Assembly: GCA_002369295.1 (NCBI GenBank)
Contig: DFDR01000231.1
Coordinates: 897-11,314 of the forward strand
DNA: 10,418 nt
Origin: Desulfovibrionaceae bacterium UBA3823
Lineage (GTDB): Bacteria; Desulfobacterota; Desulfovibrionia; Desulfovibrionales; Desulfovibrionaceae
Direction: 5' to 3'
Below are positions 1 to 6,567 of the stretch, one piece after another (the first letter of the stretch is position 1; the number at the start of each line of letters is the position of its first letter). The translations under genes were made by a program, and so were the position numbers. The notes beneath the pieces are model-generated. The model did no database searches, was not told the origin of the DNA, and saw only the letters and a list, made by a program, of their open reading frames with translations.

Positions 1-645
1 AACGAGCCGCAAGCCGACGATGTCCCAAAGCCAGACGGGATCGCGGTCAAAGACCCAGTAGACCCATTCGGGCCTGGCTTGGGGCGCGAGCATGTCGCAG
101 ACCAGGATGCGGCTTTGGGCCGAGTCCAGGGCCTGCACCTCGTAGAGCGAGAGGAGCGTGCCCTGAAGGGCCTTGACGTAGCGTCTGGCGTCCTCGTCGA
201 GGTCAAGCTCAACATCAAGGTCAGGGTCAAGGTCAAAGGACTCCTCGCCGCTCTCCGCCCTCAGCACGTATTCGGCGCAGGGCATCGCGCTTCCGTCCTC
301 CATCGGCACGCACTGCTCCGCCAGCAGCCATTCCAGCAGGCAGGCTTCGAACTTCTCCTGAAAGGCCATTGTCCGGTGATCGTCTGCTTTGGCCAGCCGC
401 GACCACCGGCTGCGCGATCCGTAGAACTGATAGGTGAGCTCATGGCGATCGTCGAAGCCGTCGAGGAAAAGGAAAAAGTCCTCAATGCTGTACCTCTCGG
501 CCACGCTGAAGGGAGGCCACTGCCCATCGTCGCGGAAGCCTTCGCCCAGAAGGGCGCCGTGCAAATCGCCGCGAACGCCGCCGAGCATGCGATCGAACTC
601 CTCCAGTACATCGGCCATATTGAACTTGTTCTTCTTGCCTGCCAT
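1..645 (-). CDS. SEC-C-family paralogue without zinc motif (partial, C-terminus off the left edge)
   Basis: The first 215 residues of a longer protein; the frame is still open at the left edge. The ATG at 645 has a strong AGGAGG site five bases upstream, which fixes the start. Residues 1-95 (opening MAGKKNKFNMADVLEEFDRM) resemble no neighbour and contain no SEC-C cysteine motif. From about residue 100 it matches the other family members in this window: LLEWLLAE at 103-110, LLSLYEVQ at 164-171, and WDIVGLRL at 207-214. Between them, residues 138-152 form an acidic Asp/Leu repeat. Function is unknown. The shared motifs make it a fifth paralogue of the cassette, with a different N-terminal region in place of the zinc motif. 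Family membership is seen directly; a binding or adaptor role is only inferred. Confidence 0.88.
   Translation of the reverse strand, partial: MAGKKNKFNMADVLEEFDRMLGGVRGDLHGALLGEGFRDDGQWPPFSVAERYSIEDFFLFLDGFDDRHELTYQFYGSRSRWSRLAKADDHRTMAFQEKFEACLLEWLLAEQCVPMEDGSAMPCAEYVLRAESGEESFDLDPDLDVELDLDEDARRYVKALQGTLLSLYEVQALDSAQSRILVCDMLAPQARPEWVYWVFDRDPVWLWDIVGLRLV
201..236. repeat. Six imperfect GGTCAA hexamer repeats inside a gene
   Basis: Six consecutive 6-bp units on the plus strand read GGTCAA, GCTCAA, CATCAA, GGTCAG, GGTCAA, GGTCAA. On the coding (minus) strand they encode the acidic Asp/Leu/Glu/Val run at about residues 138-149 of the left-edge gene. They keep the reading frame, so copy-number change would lengthen or shorten an acidic linker without breaking the protein. 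Confidence 0.75.
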
Positions 646-755
646 GACATCCTCCTTGTCGTCTCCTGCCGGCGACTGTGCCGGCGTTCTCTGCGTGCGC
701 CATGCGCCAAGGTTCCAGCTTGGCTTTCGTCCGGCCGGAACCGTCCGCCGCGAAG

Positions 756-887
756 CCAGGCGCCCTGCGCGACACGCGGCACCAGCATGCCTCCAGCAGC
801 CGCGCGGGCAAAGCCATTCCCGTTCTCTGCGTCCTTCGCCAGCTCCTTTGCGACAGAGTGAAGAGGCTTCAGGCGCATAGCCGACCC
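756..887 (-). pseudogene. Probable decayed fragment of a SEC-C-family paralogue
   Basis: In one minus-strand frame this stretch reads G-S-A-M-R-L-K-P-L-H-S-V-A-K followed by ELAKDAENGNG. That aligns with residues 208-230 of the 254-aa SEC-C protein at 9197-8433 (GTGMQVL, then V-R-Q, then ELAKDAELGCG), including seven identical residues in a row and about half identity overall. The DNA agrees: both copies have a closely similar tract around the bases coding for ELAKDAE. The upstream family motifs (EW-L, LSLYEV, WDIxGLRL) and the SEC-C motif are absent, there is no ribosome-binding site, and the frame runs on past the similarity. I read it as the leftover of a lost sixth copy or of a partial duplication. 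Chance similarity in Ala/Lys-rich helical sequence is the main alternative. Confidence 0.45.
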
Positions 888-1110
888 GCGCCGGCCCGCC
901 GAGGCGGCAGCCTTCGGCATGTCTGTTCCTGCCCCATGCCCGGCGAGGATCCAGCGGCCAGCGCCCTTCCTGCCAGGAGCTATCCCGCCCGGGATGCCCC
1001 CGCTGGCGGGCACGATATCCGGACAGCGCCCAAAGGCCTCCCGCATGCCGTCCCAGCCGGCCGCACAGCCAGCCAAAAACGCCGTCTCTGCCTTGCTCAC
1101 CCGTCTCCCT

Positions 1111-1155
1111 GCGCCTTCTTTCCCCAAGCCTTTTTTCCTCAGCCTTCTTTCCCTG
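1111..1155. repeat. Three imperfect 14-15-bp pyrimidine-rich tandem repeats
   Basis: Three successive units share the core GCCTTYTTTCC on the plus strand, starting near 1112, 1127 and 1141. On the minus strand they are purine-rich and lie about 15-60 bases past the stop of the 479-aa SEC-C gene. They are not palindromic, so they do not look like an intrinsic terminator. They could be slippage-derived. Confidence 0.6.
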
Positions 1156-1171
1156 ACCCTTCGGACCCCTG

Positions 1172-2611
1172 CTAGCGCTCGAGGCCAAGCTCCTTCCAGA
1201 GGAAGCCGAAGTCCACGGGCTGGCGCCCCTCGTTCCTTGCCCTGGCGTTTTCGCTGTTTTCTATGTCCTTCAGGAGCTCCACGACCTTTGCCTTCTGGGT
1301 CTTCAGCCTGGCCGCGTGCCGCGGCGTCCTGCCGTCCAGGGCAGGCACGGACATGTCCATCCACTGCCGGTAGTAGCGCTCGCTCACCTGTCGCAGCACC
1401 TCGCTCTCCACGTCGGGCGGAAGCCTGTTCGACTTGACTTCAGGACTCGGCCCCTCCTGCATACGGCGCGCCAGCGCATCCTGGATGCTCTCGACCGAGC
1501 GCGACGCATGCTTGGCCAGGCCCCCGGCACAGGCTTCAAGCATGGCCCTTGCGGCGTCCGCCCGGCCCTTGGCCATGCACTCGACGAGCAGGCCGTCCGG
1601 CTTGCGGAAGAACGTGGCAAGCACCCTGTCCATGCCGCCTTCCATGGCACCCCGCTCAAGCCAGGTCCAGCTCCAGCGGGGCGCTTCGCCGGAGCCTGCC
1701 TTGCGGTCATCGAACCTGACGTCTTCCCGCGAGGCCAGGGCATCCTTCAGGGCGTCCCAGTCGGCAACGCGGAACCAGTCCTTGACGAAGCAGACCTCCT
1801 CGTTCGAGCCGCCGACGACGAGGCGGGGAAGCGGCGCTTCCTCGTTCGGGCCGAAGGTCTGGTACAGCCAGGCCTGCAGGCAGAGCAGGCCCGCCATGCG
1901 GACGGGGTCTTCCGGATCCTTGTGCCTGGCATTGCGCACGAGCCATTTCTTGACCTGGCTGACCAGCCTGAGGCCGGCGCTCCTCTCGAAATCAAGCAGG
2001 CCCGTGCCCATGCGGCGAAACTCCCTGCCCGGCACGAGCCGCAGGCCGACAACGTCCCACTGCACCGCCACGTTTACGCCAGAATAGGTCTCGATCCACT
2101 CGGGACCTGTTCCGCCATGGACAAGCTCCTGCACCAGCATGCGCCCGGGCTCCGTCTGCCGGACCTCGTAGAGGGACATGGCGCTTCCTTCCAGCGCCCG
2201 GATCCAGGCGAGCCCCTCCCGGGAAAAGGCAACGGGGCATTTGCGCAGGACAAGCCTGGCGAAGCCGGCATGCTTCGCGCCGCCGGCCAGATCAGGGGCT
2301 TCGGCGATCGCCCATTCGGCAAGCAGGGCGGAATGCATGAGGCAGTTCGCGTCGTCCTTGCTGTCCCAGGCGCTGTCGTACAGATCCTCTTCGCCGCGAT
2401 AGAAGCAGTCCAGAATGCCGTTGCGACGCCGTTCGTCCTCAAGCAGCCAGCCAAGCGCACTGGTCGCGGCATTGTAGCGCTCGGCATAGGAAGACATGCT
2501 CATGCTCTCCTGCGCGGACCTGCCTGCTCCCGGCTCCTTCGCGAAGCAGCAGTCCCTGTACGCCTTTCCGCTGCCGCAGGGGCAGGGATCGGCAAGTCCT
2601 GTCTTGGACAC
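1172..2611 (-). CDS. SEC-C zinc-motif protein, 479 aa (GTG start)
   Basis: The protein opens with a canonical SEC-C motif, DPCPCGSGKAYRDCC, with zinc ligands Cys10, Cys12, Cys21 and Cys22. The motif takes its name from the SecA C-terminus but also occurs in many unrelated proteins. Family motifs follow: LLAEW at 96-100, MSLYEV at 145-150 and WDVVGLRL at 185-192. Then comes a segment with WSWTW at 313-317 and L-L-V-E-C at 341-345. The C-terminus has ALDGRTPRHAA at 424-434, a helix with LLKDIENSE at 446-454, and DFGFLWKELGL at 467-477. From memory, this order is that of a widespread SEC-C protein group of unknown function, and this is the most complete copy here. The start is GTG, supported by AAGGAG eight bases upstream. 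The gene lies 150 bp after the ammonia-lyase and may share its transcript. Function is unknown; metal-dependent protein or nucleic-acid binding is inferred from the motif only. Confidence 0.94.
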   Translation of the reverse strand: MSKTGLADPCPCGSGKAYRDCCFAKEPGAGRSAQESMSMSSYAERYNAATSALGWLLEDERRRNGILDCFYRGEEDLYDSAWDSKDDANCLMHSALLAEWAIAEAPDLAGGAKHAGFARLVLRKCPVAFSREGLAWIRALEGSAMSLYEVRQTEPGRMLVQELVHGGTGPEWIETYSGVNVAVQWDVVGLRLVPGREFRRMGTGLLDFERSAGLRLVSQVKKWLVRNARHKDPEDPVRMAGLLCLQAWLYQTFGPNEEAPLPRLVVGGSNEEVCFVKDWFRVADWDALKDALASREDVRFDDRKAGSGEAPRWSWTWLERGAMEGGMDRVLATFFRKPDGLLVECMAKGRADAARAMLEACAGGLAKHASRSVESIQDALARRMQEGPSPEVKSNRLPPDVESEVLRQVSERYYRQWMDMSVPALDGRTPRHAARLKTQKAKVVELLKDIENSENARARNEGRQPVDFGFLWKELGLER

Positions 2612-2619
2612 GATCGAAA

Positions 2620-2625
2620 CTCCTT
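2620..2625 (-). promoter_or_regulatory. Shine-Dalgarno AAGGAG supporting a GTG start
   Basis: On the minus strand AAGGAG is followed by eight bases and then GTG at 2611. No ATG precedes the SEC-C motif closely, and the next ATG lies well inside the protein, beyond the zinc motif. The site therefore decides the GTG start of the 479-aa SEC-C protein. Confidence 0.75.
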
Positions 2626-2761
2626 GCTGAGTGTTCAGCCGGCACTCTGCCTTGGCAGCGCCGGCATGGCCTTGTTACGCGATGGCTTCCTCCAGTGCAA
2701 CGGCGACGCCGGCACGGCCTGCGCAGCGCCCCTGCCCGCGCGGCCCGCTGGAAGCGCCGGC

Positions 2762-3973
2762 CTACAGGCAGGCAAAGCGCCCGTAGCGCACGACGTCCCG
2801 GTACATGGCAGGATTGGTGTCGCCTTCGGTGCTCACGACGAGCACGCGGGAGGCAGGGCCGAGGCCAAGCAGCGCCCGGTTTCCGGCCATGCTTTCGCGG
2901 GTCATGAGGTACTCGAGCGCGCCCATGGCGGACGCCCCCGACTCGCCGGAGACCACGGCCGGATCGCCGGACAGGGGGGCTGCCAGCAGGCGCATGCCGT
3001 TGGCGGCCACGCCCTCGCCAAGGGAGAGGGCACCTGCCGCATGGCTTTTGAGTATCTGCCAAGAGAGGGGATTGGGCTCTGCGCAGGCAAGGCCCGCCAT
3101 GATGGTGTCCAGAGGGCCTGCCGAAGCATGTGGCAGGCCGTCGCCCTCCTTGAAGGACAGATAGTGGCAGCTGGCTGCATGGGGCTCGACGGTGCAGGCG
3201 ACGGGCGCCTCGCCCGCAATCGCCGTGAAGAAGGCAAGCAGGGCGCCGGCAAAGGATCCCACGCCAGCCTGGAGAAAGAGGTGGGTCGGCAGGCCAAGGC
3301 CGGCCGCCTGCATCTGCTCCAGGCACTCCAGCGCCAGCGTCAAATAGCCCTGCATGATGCGCAGGGGGGCCTCTTCGTAGCCGGGCCAGGCCGTGTCCTG
3401 CAGGAGGATGCCGGCGCAGGCTTCGGCATGGCGGCTGGCCAGGCGCACGGTGTCGTCGTAGCCGGCGTCCGTGACCGTGCACTCGGCGCCGAGGGCGCGT
3501 ATGGCGCAGACCCTGGCGCTGGCCGATCCCTTCGGCATGAAGACCTCGGCCCTGTGCCCAAGCTCCCTGGCCGCCCAGGCGACGCCCCGGCCGTGGTTGC
3601 CGTCGGTGGCCGTGACGAAGCGCAGCTGGCCAAGCCGCCGTCGTGCGTCGGGCGAGGCCACGCGCGCGGGGCTTGCCTCTTCCGGCGGGATGCCGAGCCG
3701 TTCAGCCAGGGCCAGGCCCATGGCGTAGGATCCGCCCAGGGCCTTGAAGGCCTTGAGCCCGAAGCGCCGGGACTCGTCCTTGACCAGGACGGAGCCAAGC
3801 CCCAGTTCCCGGGCAAGATGCGGAAGGCTGGCCAGCGGCGTCGGCTGGTAGGCTGCCAGGCCCCGGTGGAAGGTGCGCGTGCGCAGCGCGGCATCCATGC
3901 CGAAGGGCAGGCAGCACGGATCCACGCCGGCCTTGCGGCGCAGGGGATTCATGCAGAGCATGAGTTCGTCCAT
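2762..3973 (-). CDS. dpaL: Diaminopropionate ammonia-lyase (PLP-dependent)
   Basis: This enzyme converts 2,3-diaminopropionate to pyruvate and two ammonia in the cytoplasm. It belongs to fold-type II PLP enzymes (tryptophan synthase beta / threonine deaminase group). The 403 aa fit the family (E. coli YgeX/DpaL is about 400). Visible signatures are FGLKAFKALGG with the PLP-binding lysine at Lys77, ATDGNHGRGVAWAA at 122-135 with Asp124, LLQDTAW at 190-196 with Asp193, the phosphate-loop-like QAGVGSFAG at 235-243, DTIMAGLAC at 289-297, and VSTEGDTNP at 380-388. By recollection, Lys77, Asp120 and Asp189 of the E. coli enzyme correspond to these residues, so the site looks intact. Cys269 and Cys297 sit where I recall a disulfide in the E. 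coli protein. The ATG at 3973 is 10 bases past the methyltransferase stop, with an AGGAGG overlapping that stop, which suggests translational coupling. The usual E. coli purine-catabolism neighbours are absent. Confidence 0.96.
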   Translation of the reverse strand: MDELMLCMNPLRRKAGVDPCCLPFGMDAALRTRTFHRGLAAYQPTPLASLPHLARELGLGSVLVKDESRRFGLKAFKALGGSYAMGLALAERLGIPPEEASPARVASPDARRRLGQLRFVTATDGNHGRGVAWAARELGHRAEVFMPKGSASARVCAIRALGAECTVTDAGYDDTVRLASRHAEACAGILLQDTAWPGYEEAPLRIMQGYLTLALECLEQMQAAGLGLPTHLFLQAGVGSFAGALLAFFTAIAGEAPVACTVEPHAASCHYLSFKEGDGLPHASAGPLDTIMAGLACAEPNPLSWQILKSHAAGALSLGEGVAANGMRLLAAPLSGDPAVVSGESGASAMGALEYLMTRESMAGNRALLGLGPASRVLVVSTEGDTNPAMYRDVVRYGRFACL

Positions 3974-3979
3974 GGCGGG

Positions 3980-3985
3980 CCTCCT
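3980..3985 (-). promoter_or_regulatory. Shine-Dalgarno AGGAGG overlapping the upstream stop codon
   Basis: On the minus strand the sequence TAGGAGGCCCGCCATG contains the methyltransferase stop (TAG, 3986-3984), a full AGGAGG and the lyase ATG. Because the ribosome-binding site overlaps the stop, a terminating ribosome would uncover or hand over directly to the lyase start. This sets the start at 3973 and points to balanced expression of the two enzymes. Confidence 0.85.
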
Positions 3986-6521
3986 ATGCCGGCCTGGCGG
4001 CCGTGACGACGGCGGACATGCTGGGGCTGTCCACGGCAAGGCGCACGTCGGCAAAGCCTGCGGCCTCGAGATCCTCCCGGATCTCGCCGAAGGTGAAGAC
4101 CCTGCCCCCGCCCGTCTGCACGAGCATGTTGACGCCGAAGAGGGCGCCTGCCGGCGGCGCGGTGCGCGAGGCGTCCATGACGAAGTCGCGCACGGCGACA
4201 AGGCCGCCCGGATCGAGGCAGGCAAAGGCCTTGGCGAAGAGATCCCGGCTCTCCTCCCGGCTCATCTGGTGGATGATGGCGCTGATCCAGGCAAGCTGGA
4301 AGCCCTGGGGGAAGCCCCGCTTCGTGAAGTCGCCCTCGATGAGCTCGACGCGCCCTGCCATGGCCGATCCTTCGAAGCGCCTGCGGGCTGCGCGTATGCC
4401 GGCCGGCAGGTCGAAGAGGGCTGCCGAGGCCTGGGGCAGGCGGTGCAGGAAGGCTTCGGTATAGGTGCCGGAGGCGCCGCCGATGTCGATGAGCCGGAAA
4501 GAGGGTCCCAGGCGCCGGAAGATGCCCGCCTGCTCCAGCGCGTCCACGGTCTGCCCGGCCAGCCGGATGGCGATGGCGTTCATGGCCATGATGAAGGAGG
4601 CGCTGTCCTGCTCGGGGCCGAGGAAGCTCTCGAGCCCCTTCTGGGGCAGGCCGTCCCTGACGGCCCAGGCAAGCCGGGTCCAGCTGCGCTGGATGCACGC
4701 GCGGTGCCTGAGCATGGGGATGTAGGAGGCAGGATCCCGGCTGTCGAGCAGCCGCTCGAAGCCCTGCGCCACGCTGTAGCGCGCGTCCTTCCCCACGCCC
4801 TCCTTGGCGAAGTAGCCAAGGGCGCAAAGCGCGTCCAGGAGCTGCTCCATGCCCCGCGCATCGCAGGCAAGGAGCCAGGCCGCCCGCTCCGCCGTCAGGC
4901 TTCCGCCGTTGGCGAGCACGGCCGTTGCCAGGTCCAGCTCCGCCATGGCGCCGAGCACGCAGGCCGGCTGGTAGCCGGCGCTCTGCTCCTCGAGCCTCGC
5001 CAGCAGGGAGGCGTCGATCCTGGCCAGCCGGGCGTCGCCGGCCGCGCCTGCGCCAGGCGGCGTGCCAGCCGCAGGCGCCGGTGCAGCCCTGTCCGCCTGC
5101 GGTCTGCGCGCGGCTTCGGCGGCCACGGCCTCGGGCCAGCGCCCGATGCCGAGGCGCTCCCACATGAAGCCGAGGTCCAGCGGCGCCGAGAGCTCCGGAC
5201 GCCGGCACTTCAGCTCCTCGTTCTCCCAGGCCTTGAGATGCAGGATCACCCTGTCCCGGACGCTCTGCAGGCGGATGGCCTTGCCTGCAGTGCGGTCGCC
5301 AAAGCATTTGTGCCGCTTGTAGAGCATCCCCAGGTAGTGGCGGACGAGGAAGGCAACGGCGCGGGCCTCCGCACCGGCCCCGGCCGGCGGGTCGAGCAGG
5401 GCCATGGCCTCCCGCGCCCGCTGTGCCGGCAGGATCTCGATGTCGACAAAGCTGGCGTTGTCCCCGGCTCGCTGCCAGAGCATGTACTCGACCGCTACGC
5501 CGATGCCCTCGCCGGCCGGCACGACCTCAAGCGCCGATCCCCGGCGCTCAAGCAGGGCAACGGCCCCCGTCCGCCCCAGCCCTGCCGGAATGCGCCAGAT
5601 CCACCGGCCGCTCCCGGCGCTTTCGATGTCCCGGCTCTTCGTCAGCACCGCCTCGAGGTTGGGCCAGCTGCCGACGCGGTAGGTGTCAAGCCGGGGGCGC
5701 GGCGCAGGCAGCTCCCCGGGGACGTGAACGGTGTCTTCTGCGCACTCGGCCTCGCCAGTCAATTTCTTGCCTCCGCACATGAGCCATACCTGCAGGATGA
5801 AGCAGTCTGCGATCCAGTCCTGCGGCGCGCGGCGCTTGCGCTTGGCGTTGCGCTTGAGCTCTTCGGCGATCTCCCTGCGCAGGGCAAGGCCTTCCGGCCG
5901 GCTGAAGCGCAGGGCGCCGTCAGCGGCACGGCGCCTGCCCTCCTGCCCGAGCAGGCGCAGACCGGCGATGTCCCAGCGCGCAAGGTCTGGCCAGACGCTG
6001 CCCAGGTCCACCCAGAAGCCCTTGTCGCCGGCGCTCATCATGTCGACCACCAGCGCCTCCTGGCCCGAGACCTCCTGAATCTCGCAGAGCGAAAGCCTGG
6101 TGCCGAAGAGCGACGACGCATAGCTTTTCGCCTCTGCGCCAAAGGGGAGATCCACTGGGCTGGGCATCCAGGAGAGCAGCCACTCGCCAAAGCAGATCTC
6201 CGCCGTCAGCTTCCTGTCCTGGTCCAGGGCCGCAAGAAGGGCATCCCGCCTGTCAAGACCGCCGTAGAAGGAGGCCTCCATTCTCGAGGCGAGCTCGCTG
6301 TCTTCCTGGAGGACGCGCCGCGCCGCCTCGGCGACGCAGGCCCTGCGCTCGCCGGCGCAGGCTTCGTGAGACGCGGCCGCGCACGCCTGCTTCCGGGCAC
6401 CTGCGCAGGCTTCGGCAGACGCCGTCGTCGCGCCGGCAGGGGAAGCGCTTGCGCCTGCCGCCTGCCTGGACTTTGCCTCTGTCTTGTTCCTTGCCTTTTT
6501 CTTGGATCTCTTGCTTGCCAT
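3984..6521 (-). CDS. SEC-C-family body fused to a SAM-dependent O-methyltransferase, 845 aa
   Basis: Two parts are visible. Residues about 60-460 are a member of the SEC-C paralogue family: FGEWLLSW at 111-118, LSLCEIQE at 143-150, WDIAGLRLL at 183-191, and DLGFMWERLGI at 449-459. The zinc motif is missing; instead the N-terminus is a Lys/Arg-rich stretch and an Ala-rich stretch with Cys39, Cys47, Cys55 and Cys62 at near-regular spacing. An Ala/Pro linker (about 461-496) leads to a small-molecule O-methyltransferase: winged-helix dimerisation region about 500-600, SAM-binding IDIGGASGTY at 678-687, acidic FDLP at 703-706, EGDF at 729-732, and DPGGLVAVRDFVMD at 770-783. This resembles acetylserotonin or hydroxyneurosporene-type methyltransferases. 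The substrate cannot be read; the typical His-Asp/Glu-Trp catalytic stretch appears as IIHQMS at 749-754. The start at 6521 follows GGGAGGA; upstream in-frame ATGs lack such a site. It is coupled to the downstream lyase. Confidence 0.92.
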   Translation of the reverse strand: MASKRSKKKARNKTEAKSRQAAGASASPAGATTASAEACAGARKQACAAASHEACAGERRACVAEAARRVLQEDSELASRMEASFYGGLDRRDALLAALDQDRKLTAEICFGEWLLSWMPSPVDLPFGAEAKSYASSLFGTRLSLCEIQEVSGQEALVVDMMSAGDKGFWVDLGSVWPDLARWDIAGLRLLGQEGRRRAADGALRFSRPEGLALRREIAEELKRNAKRKRRAPQDWIADCFILQVWLMCGGKKLTGEAECAEDTVHVPGELPAPRPRLDTYRVGSWPNLEAVLTKSRDIESAGSGRWIWRIPAGLGRTGAVALLERRGSALEVVPAGEGIGVAVEYMLWQRAGDNASFVDIEILPAQRAREAMALLDPPAGAGAEARAVAFLVRHYLGMLYKRHKCFGDRTAGKAIRLQSVRDRVILHLKAWENEELKCRRPELSAPLDLGFMWERLGIGRWPEAVAAEAARRPQADRAAPAPAAGTPPGAGAAGDARLARIDASLLARLEEQSAGYQPACVLGAMAELDLATAVLANGGSLTAERAAWLLACDARGMEQLLDALCALGYFAKEGVGKDARYSVAQGFERLLDSRDPASYIPMLRHRACIQRSWTRLAWAVRDGLPQKGLESFLGPEQDSASFIMAMNAIAIRLAGQTVDALEQAGIFRRLGPSFRLIDIGGASGTYTEAFLHRLPQASAALFDLPAGIRAARRRFEGSAMAGRVELIEGDFTKRGFPQGFQLAWISAIIHQMSREESRDLFAKAFACLDPGGLVAVRDFVMDASRTAPPAGALFGVNMLVQTGGGRVFTFGEIREDLEAAGFADVRLAVDSPSMSAVVTAARPA

Positions 6522-6526
6522 GGTCT

Positions 6527-6533
6527 TCCTCCC
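6527..6533 (-). promoter_or_regulatory. Shine-Dalgarno GGGAGGA deciding the start of the methyltransferase fusion
   Basis: On the minus strand GGGAGGA lies five bases before the ATG at 6521. The open frame reaches 40 codons further upstream and overlaps the end of the 512-aa SEC-C gene, but that extension is Arg/Pro-rich and has no comparable site at its ATG. The shorter form is therefore preferred. Confidence 0.75.
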
Positions 6534-6567
6534 TGCCAGCGCCCTGCGGCCTCTGGCGTCTTGCCGG

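Larger units (their letters stand above)
646..1171. other. 526-bp intergenic gap with no intact gene
   Basis: This is the longest stretch here without a convincing gene. It separates the stop of the 479-aa SEC-C gene from the start of the left-edge paralogue. It contains three copies of a pyrimidine-rich repeat at 1111-1155 and, at 756-887, a minus-strand stretch resembling the 254-aa SEC-C protein. A frame open from a GTG at 1100 runs through the gap but has weak codon bias and continues into the next gene in the wrong frame, so I do not call it. I see no clear promoter or intrinsic terminator. Confidence 0.6.

Noticed and set aside
646..1100. A minus-strand gene from GTG 1100 through the gap.
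   Set aside because: Weak ribosome-binding site, poor codon bias, and the frame overruns the start of the next gene in the wrong frame; only a remnant at 756-887 is supported.
1111..1155. The pyrimidine-rich repeats as an intrinsic terminator or CRISPR-like array.
   Set aside because: They are not palindromic, have no stem-loop, and the units are adjacent without spacers.
1312..1360. The ALDGRTPRHAA segment of the 479-aa protein as a MbcA/ParS/Xre-type antitoxin toxin-binding domain.
   Set aside because: The resemblance is a short motif only, there is no helix-turn-helix or adjacent toxin gene, and the other paralogues lack it.
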